Position numbers and translations under genes: made by a program. A model generated the notes under the pieces. The model worked only from the letters and a program-made list of their open reading frames with translations, ran no database searches and was not told the DNA's origin. Shown here piece after piece: positions 1-8,383 of a stretch of 32,093 bases of DNA. Origin of the DNA: an uncultured Porphyromonadaceae bacterium (lineage in GTDB: Bacteria > Bacteroidota > Bacteroidia > Bacteroidales > Muribaculaceae); contig CAMWSM010000028.1 in NCBI GenBank assembly GCA_947176915.1, positions 1 to 32,093 of the forward strand, read 5' to 3'. The stretch's first letter is position 1. Each line of letters begins with the position of its first letter.

Positions 1-781
1 GGCTTCGCCACCCCCCTCTCCGAAAAACTCCACTGGGGCACCTGACCCCCCCGGGAGCAGGGCGAGTCCCTTCGCCCGTCCCCTGGGAGTGGGGGCACTC
101 CGCTGCCCCGACCATCCCCGCAAAAATCCCGTCCAAAATCCCCGCAAAAATCCCCTTAACATCTTAACTCTTACTTCTTAACATCTTAACTCCCCACCCC
201 TCTCCCAGCGGTTTAAAATAATTTTTAAAAAAATTTCACTCCCCATCAAACCATTTTCAAACTCTGACGTTATACTATCAAACAGCGGTTAAAACCCCTG
301 ACGAAAACGCCAAAAGGATTCTTTTCCTAACACCGTTCTTCCACAAGGCGCTTTTTTCGATCAATCGGTAAACCCGCAAAAATCTTTTCTTTTCAAAAAA
401 AATGTTAAATCAGATTAAACCTCTTGCAAATGAACAAAAACAGTTTTAACTTTGCACCATCTTAGCACACGGGTTGAAACCCAATCGCTAACAAAGGCTT
501 AACAAGAATAGAATAGATACCAACAGCAATTACTCCAAAAAAGTCCCGACCTAAAAGTCCATGACAATGCAATTGCCCGTTGACCTTAATACGCACTTAG
601 CTCCGCAATGCCTTGGGAGGGGATTGCTCCGCAATCCCGCTACGCTGACAAAACCGTCATGCCGATACACCTCCGAGGCAATTAAAACCCAAAAACCCGA
701 ACTGTGCGTAAAAATTCCCAAAAGCTAAAAATAAACAAACTAAATAAACAAAATTTTCTAACCTATTAAATTATTTTTCGC
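1..781. other. Non-coding region and long leader upstream of the fimbrial operon
   Basis: No convincing gene is visible. Bases 40-110 contain G/C-rich palindromes (GGGCGA/TCGCCC around 60-77) related to the REP-like repeats found later in the window. Bases 120-420 are AT-rich with no recognised element. A perfect hairpin, GGGATTGC-TCC-GCAATCCC, lies at 620-638, inside the predicted untranslated leader. Bases 720-781 are an A/T-rich run before the first start codon, typical of Bacteroidota translation initiation without a Shine-Dalgarno sequence. If transcription starts near 460, the leader is about 320 nt long, which leaves room for post-transcriptional control; none is demonstrated. Confidence 0.6.
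424..454 (+). promoter_or_regulatory. Candidate Bacteroidota promoter of the fimbrial operon
   Basis: TAACTTTG at 447-454 matches the Bacteroidota -7 consensus TAnnTTTG exactly. TTG at 424-426 lies 20 nt upstream, in the place of the -33 element. It is the best promoter-like site upstream of the first fimbrial gene. The start site would be around 460. The call rests on consensus matching only. Confidence 0.55.
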
Positions 782-2527
782 ATGAAAAAGATTTATGGAT
801 TTGCATTCGCGGCTGCAATCATGTCGCTCGCAAGCTGCTCTAACGACTCTGAACCGGTTGTAAACCCCACTCCGGGCGAAGAAACTCCCGCAGGTTTCGT
901 ATCTTTCCACATCTCTTCTGCTAACAGCACTCGCGCCGGTCAGGACGATGGTTTCGATGATGGCGAAACTTATGAAAGAACTGCTAACGACGCTACTTTC
1001 CTTTTCTTTGATGGTACCGGTGTTCAGACTCAGGCTCCTCAGACAATCGCTCTGACTTTCAAGCCTAATGCAAGCAACGATGCTCCTGCAGTTTCTGACA
1101 TTTCCGATCCTGTTGTAGCTGTTTCCGGTCGTGATGACAAAAAACCAACTGAGGCTGTAGTTATCCTCAACTGTCCTTCCACTATCGACTTCAATGGCAA
1201 GAGCAAAACAGAGGTACTTTCTTTGGTAACTAATGCTACCGTAGATACTAAGGATGCGTTCGTCATGTCAAATGCAGCTTATTTCAATGGTTCTACTAAA
1301 GTAATCGCTACTCCCCTTGTTGATGCTGCAGGCAATTCCGCAGTATATGCTACAAGAGATAAGGCTGCTGAATCACCTGTAAACATTTATGTTGAGCGTC
1401 TTGCTGCTAAGGTTCAGATCAGCTTTGCTACTACTAACGGCATAACAACTACCAATTTCGAACCTTCTACAACTGACATTGACATCAACGGTAAGGGCAA
1501 GGTAACTATCCTTCCTGTTATCACAGGTATGACTCTCGCTAACCAGGCACAGTCAATGTATCTCGTGAAGAATGTTGGCGAATGGAGCGCACTCGATATC
1601 AATGACGCAGCTAACTTCCGTGTAAACTGGGCAATCACTCCCGAAAATACTCCTCTCAAGAACTTCTCTTACAACGTTCTTACAGATGGTGTAACAGATT
1701 GGAAAGCATACGCTTCAGCTCCTGTCTACATCAGAGAGAACACTCTCGCTAATGGCGTAACTTATGAGAATGGTACAACAGATGACAAGATCTCAAGAAA
1801 GACTTCTGTCCTTCTTACTGCTAAACTTGTGATTAAGAACGGCACCGAGGTTGAAGAACTTACTGATGGTCTTGTTCGTTGGGCTGGTATCTATTACACT
1901 CCTACTCAGTTCAAGGTTCAGGCTTGCAACTTCCTCCGCGATTACTACATAGTAGATGAAGAGGCTACTGCAGAAGATAAAACTGGTGCAATTCATTATA
2001 AGAACTTCGCTGATCCCTCTATGCTCACTTATATGTCCATGGAAGACCACGAAACATATCTTGATCAGAATCTTAAGCAGTGGCAGACTATCCTCAAAGT
2101 GGATGCAAGCAAACTTCCTACAGAGGTATATACTTACGATAAGGATAGCGAGAAGTATGTTGCGTTCACTGGCAACCTTGCTGAAACTTTGAACAGCGTT
2201 CTCGCAGAGAAAGACAACAGATTCTGGTATTGGACTCAGGGTTACGCTTACTACTTCGTAGAAATCGCTGCAGGTAACAAGGCAATCGTTGAAGGTACAG
2301 GTGATGACCAGACTACAGACTCTACTTATGAGTATGGCGTAGTTCGTAACAACTCTTACTCTATCTCACTCCGTTCACTCAGCGGTCTCGGTGTTCCGGT
2401 TTACAATCCTGATGAGGACATCATCCCGCAGACTCCTGATGAGAAACTCTGGTTCGTAGGTGCTCGCATCAACATCCTCAAATGGCGCATGGTTTCTCAG
2501 GCTGCTGATTTCAACGGCAACTATTAA
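782..2527 (+). CDS. Mfa1/FimA-like major fimbrial (shaft) subunit, lipoprotein precursor
   Basis: A 581-residue fimbrillin resembling the Mfa1 family of type V (Bacteroidales) pili, whose subunits are lipidated, exported to the outer surface and joined by strand exchange after proteolytic removal of an N-terminal segment. A lipoprotein signal ends in SLASC with Cys19, and a possible Arg processing site lies at STRAG (Arg51). The stretch around residues 64-80 (ETYERTANDATFLFFD) and the C-terminal block with VRNNSYSISLRSLSGLG and INILKWR are typical of Mfa1-like subunits. Codons are strongly biased (gct, act, ctt, cgt), unlike the more mixed usage downstream, which suggests high expression. It is first in the cluster and followed by a strong terminator-like hairpin. 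The family is fairly certain; the shaft role is inferred from position and codon bias. Confidence 0.85.
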   Translation: MKKIYGFAFAAAIMSLASCSNDSEPVVNPTPGEETPAGFVSFHISSANSTRAGQDDGFDDGETYERTANDATFLFFDGTGVQTQAPQTIALTFKPNASNDAPAVSDISDPVVAVSGRDDKKPTEAVVILNCPSTIDFNGKSKTEVLSLVTNATVDTKDAFVMSNAAYFNGSTKVIATPLVDAAGNSAVYATRDKAAESPVNIYVERLAAKVQISFATTNGITTTNFEPSTTDIDINGKGKVTILPVITGMTLANQAQSMYLVKNVGEWSALDINDAANFRVNWAITPENTPLKNFSYNVLTDGVTDWKAYASAPVYIRENTLANGVTYENGTTDDKISRKTSVLLTAKLVIKNGTEVEELTDGLVRWAGIYYTPTQFKVQACNFLRDYYIVDEEATAEDKTGAIHYKNFADPSMLTYMSMEDHETYLDQNLKQWQTILKVDASKLPTEVYTYDKDSEKYVAFTGNLAETLNSVLAEKDNRFWYWTQGYAYYFVEIAAGNKAIVEGTGDDQTTDSTYEYGVVRNNSYSISLRSLSGLGVPVYNPDEDIIPQTPDEKLWFVGARINILKWRMVSQAADFNGNY

Positions 2528-2572
2528 TCAGATTAGCTAACGGCAAGTCCGTTATAAGTTGAACTCTTATAC

Positions 2573-2619
2573 AAGGCGCCGGAGCGCTGCCCACCGGCAC
2601 TCTCCGGCGCCTTTCCTTT
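2573..2619 (+). terminator. Intrinsic terminator or attenuator after the shaft gene
   Basis: A perfect 12-bp stem (AAGGCGCCGGAG at 2573-2584 pairing with CTCCGGCGCCTT at 2602-2613) has a loop that can itself pair (TGCC/GGCA) and is followed by the T-rich TCCTTTCTCT. It lies between the shaft gene and the next seven fimbrial genes, which have no strong promoter of their own visible here. Partial read-through would make shaft mRNA exceed accessory mRNA. Confidence 0.8.
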
Positions 2620-2685
2620 CTCTCCTAATCCCGGAGTTGAGGCGTGAAACCCTCCTCTCTGACTAACTTTACTCCTTGATTCATC

Positions 2686-3942
2686 ATGAACTCTAAATTT
2701 ACATACATATCCCTCGCCCTCGCGCTCGCTCTCTCCGCCTGCCGCTCCGACGATACTCCTCCCCCGGCTCCTGAATATACCGAGGAAAATCCCGCTTATA
2801 TGAGCTTCAGTCTGACTATGGAGAATCCTACAGGTCAAACCAAGGCTACCCGCGGTGAAGCCCCCGATCTGGACGGAACAGACAAATGGGGAGATCTCTA
2901 CGAGCAAAGTCAGGGAACTGCTTTCGACATACGTCTCCTCCCCGACAATTTTACTGCCGTTATCCTTGAAAACGACAACAAGACGGTTGTAGGCAATTTC
3001 AATATCCTTTCCTATTGGACATCCTCTACAGAATCTACCGTAACATATTTCATCCACGGGTCGTTCGCTCCAAAGGATACTCAGAAGTACCCCACCACAG
3101 AATCTCTGAAACAGGGTGCCTCAGGAATGAAACTGATGGTGTTTGCAAACACTCCCTCTGATCCTCTCGGAAACCCTGCTGCTGACGGCACTCATGATTT
3201 CTCCCTGCTCGAATTCCCCTATATCAGCAAAACATCTGCTCTTGAAGCAGGCGAAGATGTAAACGAACCCGGTTTTCCCGCAATACCGATGTGGGGCGTT
3301 TGTCCAGTTGATTTCTCCAACCTCAAGCAAGGTTCTTTCACCTGGATCAACGATGAAAACTCATCCTGCCAGCTTCTCCGCGCAATGGCTAAGGTAAGCG
3401 TTCAGCTCAAGCTCGGTGAAAATCAGAAGAACAGAGTGAAGCTCGTGAGTCTCGCCTTGAATAAATACAATACAAAAGGCTATGTTACTCCCGGAACATG
3501 GGATGAGAAAGACCTCACCTCAAAAATACTTTTCGACGAGACACTTCGCGAGAATCCATCTGAGGCAACCAACTATATCTCACAGAGAGTAAGCGTAATC
3601 GACGGTGAAGACAATATCTCCTTTTATCTTCCCGAAATCAAGAATGACAAGGACGCGAAACGTACCCTCACTGAAGGTCCCGACTCGGAGGATTGCCTTG
3701 AACTAACCCTTAAATATGCCGTAGACGGTAACGAAAAGGAGAATCATCTCTATTTCACGAAATATTCCGGCGGAGGTCCCGTATCTGACCCTCAGGATGG
3801 AAAGCATCTCGTCGGCCTCTGGGATGTAGTCCGCAACCATATCTACGAATACACCATCACCGGCGTCCAGGACTCCAAGATCAACATCGAAGCCCGCGTC
3901 AAAGACTGGCAATACCATAAGGCTGTTCAACCCCTCGAATAA
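2686..3942 (+). CDS. Fimbrillin-family lipoprotein, second fimbrial subunit
   Basis: A 418-residue lipoprotein: the signal peptide ends ALSAC (Cys19) and a KATRG motif (Arg56) sits at the same distance as in the other subunits. The C-terminal block, with VVRNHIYEYTITGV and VKDWQYHKAV, is characteristic of Bacteroidales fimbrillins, whose last strand donates to the neighbouring subunit. The ATG at 2686 is used because it directly precedes a good type II signal peptide. The gene lies 158 bp after the shaft gene, beyond the terminator hairpin. It may be an alternative shaft subunit, an adaptor or the anchor. The anchor of P. gingivalis fimbriae (FimB/Mfa2) is a different family, and no gene here clearly matches it, so the role stays open. 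Confidence 0.75.
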   Translation: MNSKFTYISLALALALSACRSDDTPPPAPEYTEENPAYMSFSLTMENPTGQTKATRGEAPDLDGTDKWGDLYEQSQGTAFDIRLLPDNFTAVILENDNKTVVGNFNILSYWTSSTESTVTYFIHGSFAPKDTQKYPTTESLKQGASGMKLMVFANTPSDPLGNPAADGTHDFSLLEFPYISKTSALEAGEDVNEPGFPAIPMWGVCPVDFSNLKQGSFTWINDENSSCQLLRAMAKVSVQLKLGENQKNRVKLVSLALNKYNTKGYVTPGTWDEKDLTSKILFDETLRENPSEATNYISQRVSVIDGEDNISFYLPEIKNDKDAKRTLTEGPDSEDCLELTLKYAVDGNEKENHLYFTKYSGGGPVSDPQDGKHLVGLWDVVRNHIYEYTITGVQDSKINIEARVKDWQYHKAVQPLE

Positions 3943-4000
3943 TCCTCCTCCTTCTCCCCTTTAACTAAACTGAAAATAAATTTTTTAATAATATCCTTAC

Positions 4001-5410
4001 ATGAAAACGAAAGACAGCATACACCGATTCAGCGCCGCAGTCATGCTCTCAGCAGCGGCCCTGTTCTCCGTAGCCTTCTCCAGCTGCTCTTCCGACGATG
4101 CACCTAATCCTATTCCCGATGTACCCGCCGAAGATGGCATGGCTACTATTAATCTCGCTTTCGCAGCTCCTACCATAAACACCCGCGCCAATGATGAGAG
4201 CAATCCTTTCGCAAGGGTTTATACTGATGAAGATGGTAACGAATTTGATCCAGTAGATCCTGAAGCTTCCGAAACAACTATCGACAACCTCTGGGTCTAT
4301 TTCTTTGAGGTTACAGGCACAAACACTTCCAAACTCTGGAAAGCGTTCGACGTAAAAACAACCGATGTCGCTACCGGCGACTACTCCTCAATGGTGAAAC
4401 CGGAAGCTATCTCCACTGACCCCACCTCAGTGATCTACGGAATAAATATCCCTAAAGGCACTTATAAGATTTACGTGCTTGCTAATATCGCAGGATACCA
4501 AAACGACACTGACAAAATCGACCCGAATACTGTCAATGGTTCATCTTACGACAAGGCAGGGCTCGAGGCAAAGCTCCTCAGCTATACTTTCACTACTCAA
4601 AATACGCTGAATACGGGCGATAAAGCCGGCATCATCGCCGGAAGCCTCCCGATGGGCGCTTATTACGAGGATGTGGATCTCAGCAATGTGCAGGGCGATA
4701 TAACACAGAATGATGACAAAACCATAACTATCGACAGCGGTTCCGGCACAATCACCGCTTCCCTGACTTATCTCTGTGCGAAAGTGCGCTACACTCTCTT
4801 CTTCGACAACACTGTCTCCGAGGATGGCACTTACGGATACTCCTACCCTATTCAGGAATTTGACTATCAGGTGATCGGAGTCCATAACGCACGCCGCGAT
4901 GCAGCCCTCTTCCCGGCACAAAATATGGCTGATGTGTCTGACGTGATGGTTGAAAAGAATATCATCGACGATCCGGAAGATCAGACTCAAGGCTGCGTGG
5001 CTTCCGTATATCCCTCAGCAAATGACTTTCTACTATGGACCAACCCAAACGTACAGACAAGCGCAAAATCGCTCACAGCTTTAGATGAAAATGCCGACAA
5101 ACCCACCACAGGTCAGATCGCATATCAGGGACTTATCTATCTCCCCGAAAACAAGTCTACAACTGACATCTCAAAACCGAATCTCAGCAGTGCGACTTCC
5201 GACAATAGAACTTGTCTGCATCTGAAGGTGAAACTCGACGGCGAGCTTAAGGATTTTGTAATCAATCTTCCTGAGGACGATACCGATGATTACCTCAAAC
5301 ACGGAACATTCTACGACATCATTTGCCGCATCACTTCCCACGGCGCCGAGTTCAATGTCAAGGTGAAGGAATGGGTGAAGTCGTCTAACAAAACCTCCAA
5401 GCCTATCTGA
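4001..5410 (+). CDS. Fimbrial accessory subunit, A type (first copy)
   Basis: A 469-residue lipoprotein: long signal peptide ending AFSSC (Cys29) and a NTRAN motif (Arg62). It carries the A-type signature shared with the genes at 7079, 9591 and 26340: LWVYFF near the N terminus, GTYKIYVLANI, SLPMG, and CAKVRYTLFFD. The C terminus ends in a VKVKEW strand typical of fimbrillins. It closely resembles the 7079 product, including the MKTK start and the MATINLAFAAPT segment against MARINLSFAAPT. It sits 58 bp after the previous gene and 49 bp before its B-type partner. It is probably a minor or adaptor subunit exposed on the fimbria; the family is recognised, the exact position in the fimbria is inferred. 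Confidence 0.75.
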   Translation: MKTKDSIHRFSAAVMLSAAALFSVAFSSCSSDDAPNPIPDVPAEDGMATINLAFAAPTINTRANDESNPFARVYTDEDGNEFDPVDPEASETTIDNLWVYFFEVTGTNTSKLWKAFDVKTTDVATGDYSSMVKPEAISTDPTSVIYGINIPKGTYKIYVLANIAGYQNDTDKIDPNTVNGSSYDKAGLEAKLLSYTFTTQNTLNTGDKAGIIAGSLPMGAYYEDVDLSNVQGDITQNDDKTITIDSGSGTITASLTYLCAKVRYTLFFDNTVSEDGTYGYSYPIQEFDYQVIGVHNARRDAALFPAQNMADVSDVMVEKNIIDDPEDQTQGCVASVYPSANDFLLWTNPNVQTSAKSLTALDENADKPTTGQIAYQGLIYLPENKSTTDISKPNLSSATSDNRTCLHLKVKLDGELKDFVINLPEDDTDDYLKHGTFYDIICRITSHGAEFNVKVKEWVKSSNKTSKPI

Positions 5411-5459
5411 CCCTCCAGAGAGAAATTCTTCATGAAAAGCTAATATCCGCATTATAATT

Positions 5460-6776
5460 ATGAAATACGTTTCATCATATAGAACTTTACTGATGCTTGC
5501 CGCGACGTTTTTACTCGCGGCTTGCTCCGCAGACGAACCCTCCGCTCCCGAACCCATCGATTCCGACTTCGAGGGCATAGTCCTCAATATCTCAAATCCG
5601 CGCTCGAATTCCACCCGCGCTGAGGGAGAGAACGACTTTGGCGTCTTGGAGGGGGACGAGGGGAAGATCTCTTCGCTCACTATCATGGCATATCCCCAGA
5701 GCGGCACCGACAAGACCCCGGCGGTGAAGGTTGTGTCAGGCACGGATCTCACAGCCGCGACTGTCGGCTCCAAACCTTCCGACGAGTGGTATATAAAGGT
5801 GCCTTTCCGCCTTAAGGAGGGTTCCTACAACATCTATGTGATGGCTAACGTGGATAAGAGTAATCTTTGCTACGATAAAAATTCCTACTCCTCTTCCTCT
5901 TCTGATATGGAGACCATCTTGAAGGGTGTAACTGAAGCCAATCTCGGACACCTCAATATCTCCGCAGAGCCTACGGCTGACGGTTCGGCAATCCCGATGA
6001 GCTGCCACGCCAACGCCGTAGAATGGAAAGCGAAAGGGGATGCCTCCAATTCAAAAGGCACTATTACCATAAAAAAGAAAGAGACTACAACCGTCTACGC
6101 CACACTCATCTTCGCTATGGCTAAGGTGAATTACACTGTCTACAACGGCAAGATTCCTATGCTCAAGATGGCAAGCGATGCCTCAAAGGTGCAATTCCTG
6201 AATTACGACAGCCGAGTAGGTCTTCTCGACCATATTAATGATGACGACCATAAGAAACCGGGCATTGATCTTGAGGGCACAGTTGTAGCGACTCCCAAGA
6301 GCGTCGGAAGCAACGGCACGTTCTTCAAATGCAAAAAGGCTGACTATCCCGACAATGGCGGTCCGGATGAAGAATACTATACAGGGCTGAAACCTAAATC
6401 CGATTCCGATCCCGGAGATGAAATCGACCCCTCCTCGTCCGACACATGGGTATATCAGGGAGTAGCATACGTGCCCGAACGTCTGTTTATCGAATCCACC
6501 CCCGACCCTACGATGATAAAATTCAACTTCGCCCCGGCGAAAGCTGGTGTGGATGTATCGCAATACAACAAGGCACACGAATTCGGAGGAGAAGACATCA
6601 TCTACAACCCCCTGAATCCCGGTCATGACCACGCAGAAAATGACGGATCCTCCAAGCATTACGGAGTAGTCAGAGGCGTAATCTACGACGTCCTCATCTA
6701 CACCACCCGCAAGGACATCACCCTCCAGGTCCGCGTCCGTCCCTGGGCATACGCCAAATACACCTGGACATTGTAA
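5460..6776 (+). CDS. Fimbrial accessory subunit, B type (first copy)
   Basis: A 438-residue lipoprotein: the signal peptide ends LLAAC (Cys22), with STRAE (Arg53). The B-type features shared with the 8384 product are FEGIVLNISN against FQGIMLSIPN after the lipobox, GSYNIYVMANV, a stretch like IPMSCHANA, and MAKVNYTV where A-type proteins have CxKVRYT. WVYQGVAYVPERLF and VVRGVIYDVLIY near the end correspond to fimbrillin C-terminal strands, closing with VRVRPWAYAKYTW. It follows its A-type partner by 49 bp with no terminator between. A middle region rich in Asp, Gly and Ser (about residues 295-345) has no match I recognise. Likely a structural accessory subunit. Confidence 0.75.
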   Translation: MKYVSSYRTLLMLAATFLLAACSADEPSAPEPIDSDFEGIVLNISNPRSNSTRAEGENDFGVLEGDEGKISSLTIMAYPQSGTDKTPAVKVVSGTDLTAATVGSKPSDEWYIKVPFRLKEGSYNIYVMANVDKSNLCYDKNSYSSSSSDMETILKGVTEANLGHLNISAEPTADGSAIPMSCHANAVEWKAKGDASNSKGTITIKKKETTTVYATLIFAMAKVNYTVYNGKIPMLKMASDASKVQFLNYDSRVGLLDHINDDDHKKPGIDLEGTVVATPKSVGSNGTFFKCKKADYPDNGGPDEEYYTGLKPKSDSDPGDEIDPSSSDTWVYQGVAYVPERLFIESTPDPTMIKFNFAPAKAGVDVSQYNKAHEFGGEDIIYNPLNPGHDHAENDGSSKHYGVVRGVIYDVLIYTTRKDITLQVRVRPWAYAKYTWTL

Positions 6777-6882
6777 CACTGGGAGGAGGGGCAGTCCCCT
6801 GCCCCGAACTGTCCCGACAAAACCCGATTACAATTTCCCCACAAAAAAACTAACTTTCCCATCAAACTAAAAGTAACGTTTT

Positions 6883-6909
6883 TTGTTAAAGAAATGTAAT
6901 CTATCTTCG
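6883..6909 (+). promoter_or_regulatory. Weak promoter candidate ahead of the second A-B pair
   Basis: TATCTTCG at 6902-6909 differs from TAnnTTTG by one base. TTG at 6883-6885, at the end of a run of T, lies 16 nt upstream, which is shorter than the usual spacing of about 19-20 nt. If real, it would give the 7079-17088 genes a second entry point for transcription. Confidence 0.3.
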
Positions 6910-7008
6910 CAGAAGAAACTAATCCTCCATCGTTCGTCTCTCACCAGGTTACGCCCCCGGGGGCAAGAGACTGCCCCCTCTCCCAGTGACAGACAACCCT
7001 CATCAAAA

Positions 7009-7043
7009 CCTAAAGCCCAAGGCCTAAAGCCTAAAGCCTAAAA
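7009..7043 (+). repeat. Tandem heptamers, CCTAAAG type
   Basis: Five consecutive heptamers: CCTAAAG, CCCAAGG, CCTAAAG, CCTAAAG, CCTAAAA. They end 35 bp before the start codon at 7079. The same GCCTAAN heptamer recurs in the much longer arrays near pckA at 30866-31100. Confidence 0.8.
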
Positions 7044-7078
7044 AGAAATTAATAACTAAATAAATAAAAAATCCCTAC

Positions 7079-8338
7079 ATGAAAACGAAAACCCTTCTAA
7101 CCCGCATCAGCGCCGCCGCTCTCTTCGCAGCAGCAGCTATGCTTCCCGCAGCTCTCACAAGCTGCTCCTCAGAAGCTGAACCCGCCCCCGTAAAAGAAGA
7201 CCCCATCCCCGAAGGAATGGCCCGCATCAACCTCTCATTCGCTGCTCCTACAATGGAAGCCGGCACTCGTGGTGATGAAAATGCCGTAAGTGCTGAAGAA
7301 GGTGCCCTCAAATCGCTCTGGGTTTACTTCTTCAAACAGGGTTCCGGTACATCCGAACTCAAATATGCTTTCTCTATTCCCGTAAGCGGAACATCAGATG
7401 GGAGTGACAATGTGTTCTCAACAGGTGCTACTCTCAAAAAGATTGAGAAAGTAACTACTTCTGCGACGGACATAATCACCGGTATGAACGTTGAGCCTGC
7501 AACATATCACATCTATGTTCTCGCTAACCTTGCCGACAAGTGCTCTGATCTCGATCCTACAAATTACGAATCTATCAAAGAATCAGACGTAACAGGTGCC
7601 ACCTATACAACAACAGATGGTACTTTCGCTCTTGCTTCCGGTCTCCCGATGGCTGCCGATAAAACAGATTTAACAAATGTAACTAATGCTACATATTCCA
7701 CTTCCGATGGTAATCTTGAAGTAAGCAGTGGGAGCGTCTCTCTCACAGCTAACATGACTATCCTTTGCTCCAAGGTGCGTTATACTCTATTCTTCGATTG
7801 TACAGACAGCAATGCAATCTCCTGGCCTTATCAGTCGTTCAGCCTTACTTCAACCAATCTGAATAATCCCAATACGGCAGATGGAGTATTTACAACTCCT
7901 GAAAAAACTGCTTATACAACAGCTGTTTCCCTCTCACCCTCAAGATATAATTATCCGACTGGAGATCTTGACGATACTTGGTTTAGTAATAGTGACTCTT
8001 CTTATCAGGCAGATCTGACCGGAGATGGTGGAACAAGCACCAAACAATATGCATACCAGGGCTATGTATATCTGAATGAGGATCCTTCTCTTGCTGAGAC
8101 TGACAAGACTAAGATTAAGTTCAACGCTACACTCGGTGTAGCAGGCACAACAGGCTCTACCGAAAACAGAACTTTCACTGTCGTTCTTCCCAATAAAGCT
8201 ACAACTAACGCTGATGCAAACAAACTTTGCAAAGGTACTTACTACGACGTAGTAGGTAAGATCACCGGCGCAGGTTTTGACGTTAAGGTTGCCATTATTG
8301 ATTGGGCTAAAGCTCCGACAGATACTTTCGAATTCTAA
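7079..8338 (+). CDS. Fimbrial accessory subunit, A type (second copy)
   Basis: A 419-residue lipoprotein, paralogous to the 4001 product: signal peptide ending ALTSC (Cys29), GTRGD (Arg64), LWVYFFKQG, TYHIYVLANL, GLPMA, CSKVRYTLFFDC and a C-terminal GFDVKVAIIDWAKAP. It begins MKTKTLLTRISAAAL, like the MKTK start of the 4001 product, so the two probably arose by duplication of an A-B unit. Codon choice in the second half is richer in act/gct/ctt than in 4001-6776, closer to that of the shaft gene. It is followed after 45 bp by its B-type partner. The role is inferred as minor or adaptor subunit. Confidence 0.75.
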   Translation: MKTKTLLTRISAAALFAAAAMLPAALTSCSSEAEPAPVKEDPIPEGMARINLSFAAPTMEAGTRGDENAVSAEEGALKSLWVYFFKQGSGTSELKYAFSIPVSGTSDGSDNVFSTGATLKKIEKVTTSATDIITGMNVEPATYHIYVLANLADKCSDLDPTNYESIKESDVTGATYTTTDGTFALASGLPMAADKTDLTNVTNATYSTSDGNLEVSSGSVSLTANMTILCSKVRYTLFFDCTDSNAISWPYQSFSLTSTNLNNPNTADGVFTTPEKTAYTTAVSLSPSRYNYPTGDLDDTWFSNSDSSYQADLTGDGGTSTKQYAYQGYVYLNEDPSLAETDKTKIKFNATLGVAGTTGSTENRTFTVVLPNKATTNADANKLCKGTYYDVVGKITGAGFDVKVAIIDWAKAPTDTFEF

Positions 8339-8383
8339 AAACCAATGTCAATATAACTAAAAGACCTATTAAAAAGAAAAATC

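Larger units (their letters stand above)
6777..7078. other. Intergenic region with palindromic repeats and heptamers
   Basis: No gene is seen. It holds GGGGCA-GTCCCC-TGCCCC at 6788-6805, a second G/C-rich palindromic fragment around 6955-6986 related to the REP-like family, a weak promoter candidate, and a short array of CCTAAAG heptamers. The first palindrome directly follows the stop codon at 6776 but has no T-tract, so I do not call it a terminator. Confidence 0.6.

Noticed and set aside
2637..2671. Promoter before the second fimbrial gene (TAACTTTA at 2664-2671)
   Set aside because: The last base of the -7 box does not fit and the nearest TTG lies 24 nt upstream, too far; not called.
2533..3057. 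Open frame of 174 codons on the minus strand
   Set aside because: It runs through the terminator hairpin and antisense to the second fimbrial gene; composition is that of a shadow frame.
5171..5773. Long open frame of 200 codons on the minus strand
   Set aside because: It spans the 3' end of one fimbrial gene and the 5' end of the next in antisense, has no recognisable protein features, and both plus-strand genes are well supported.
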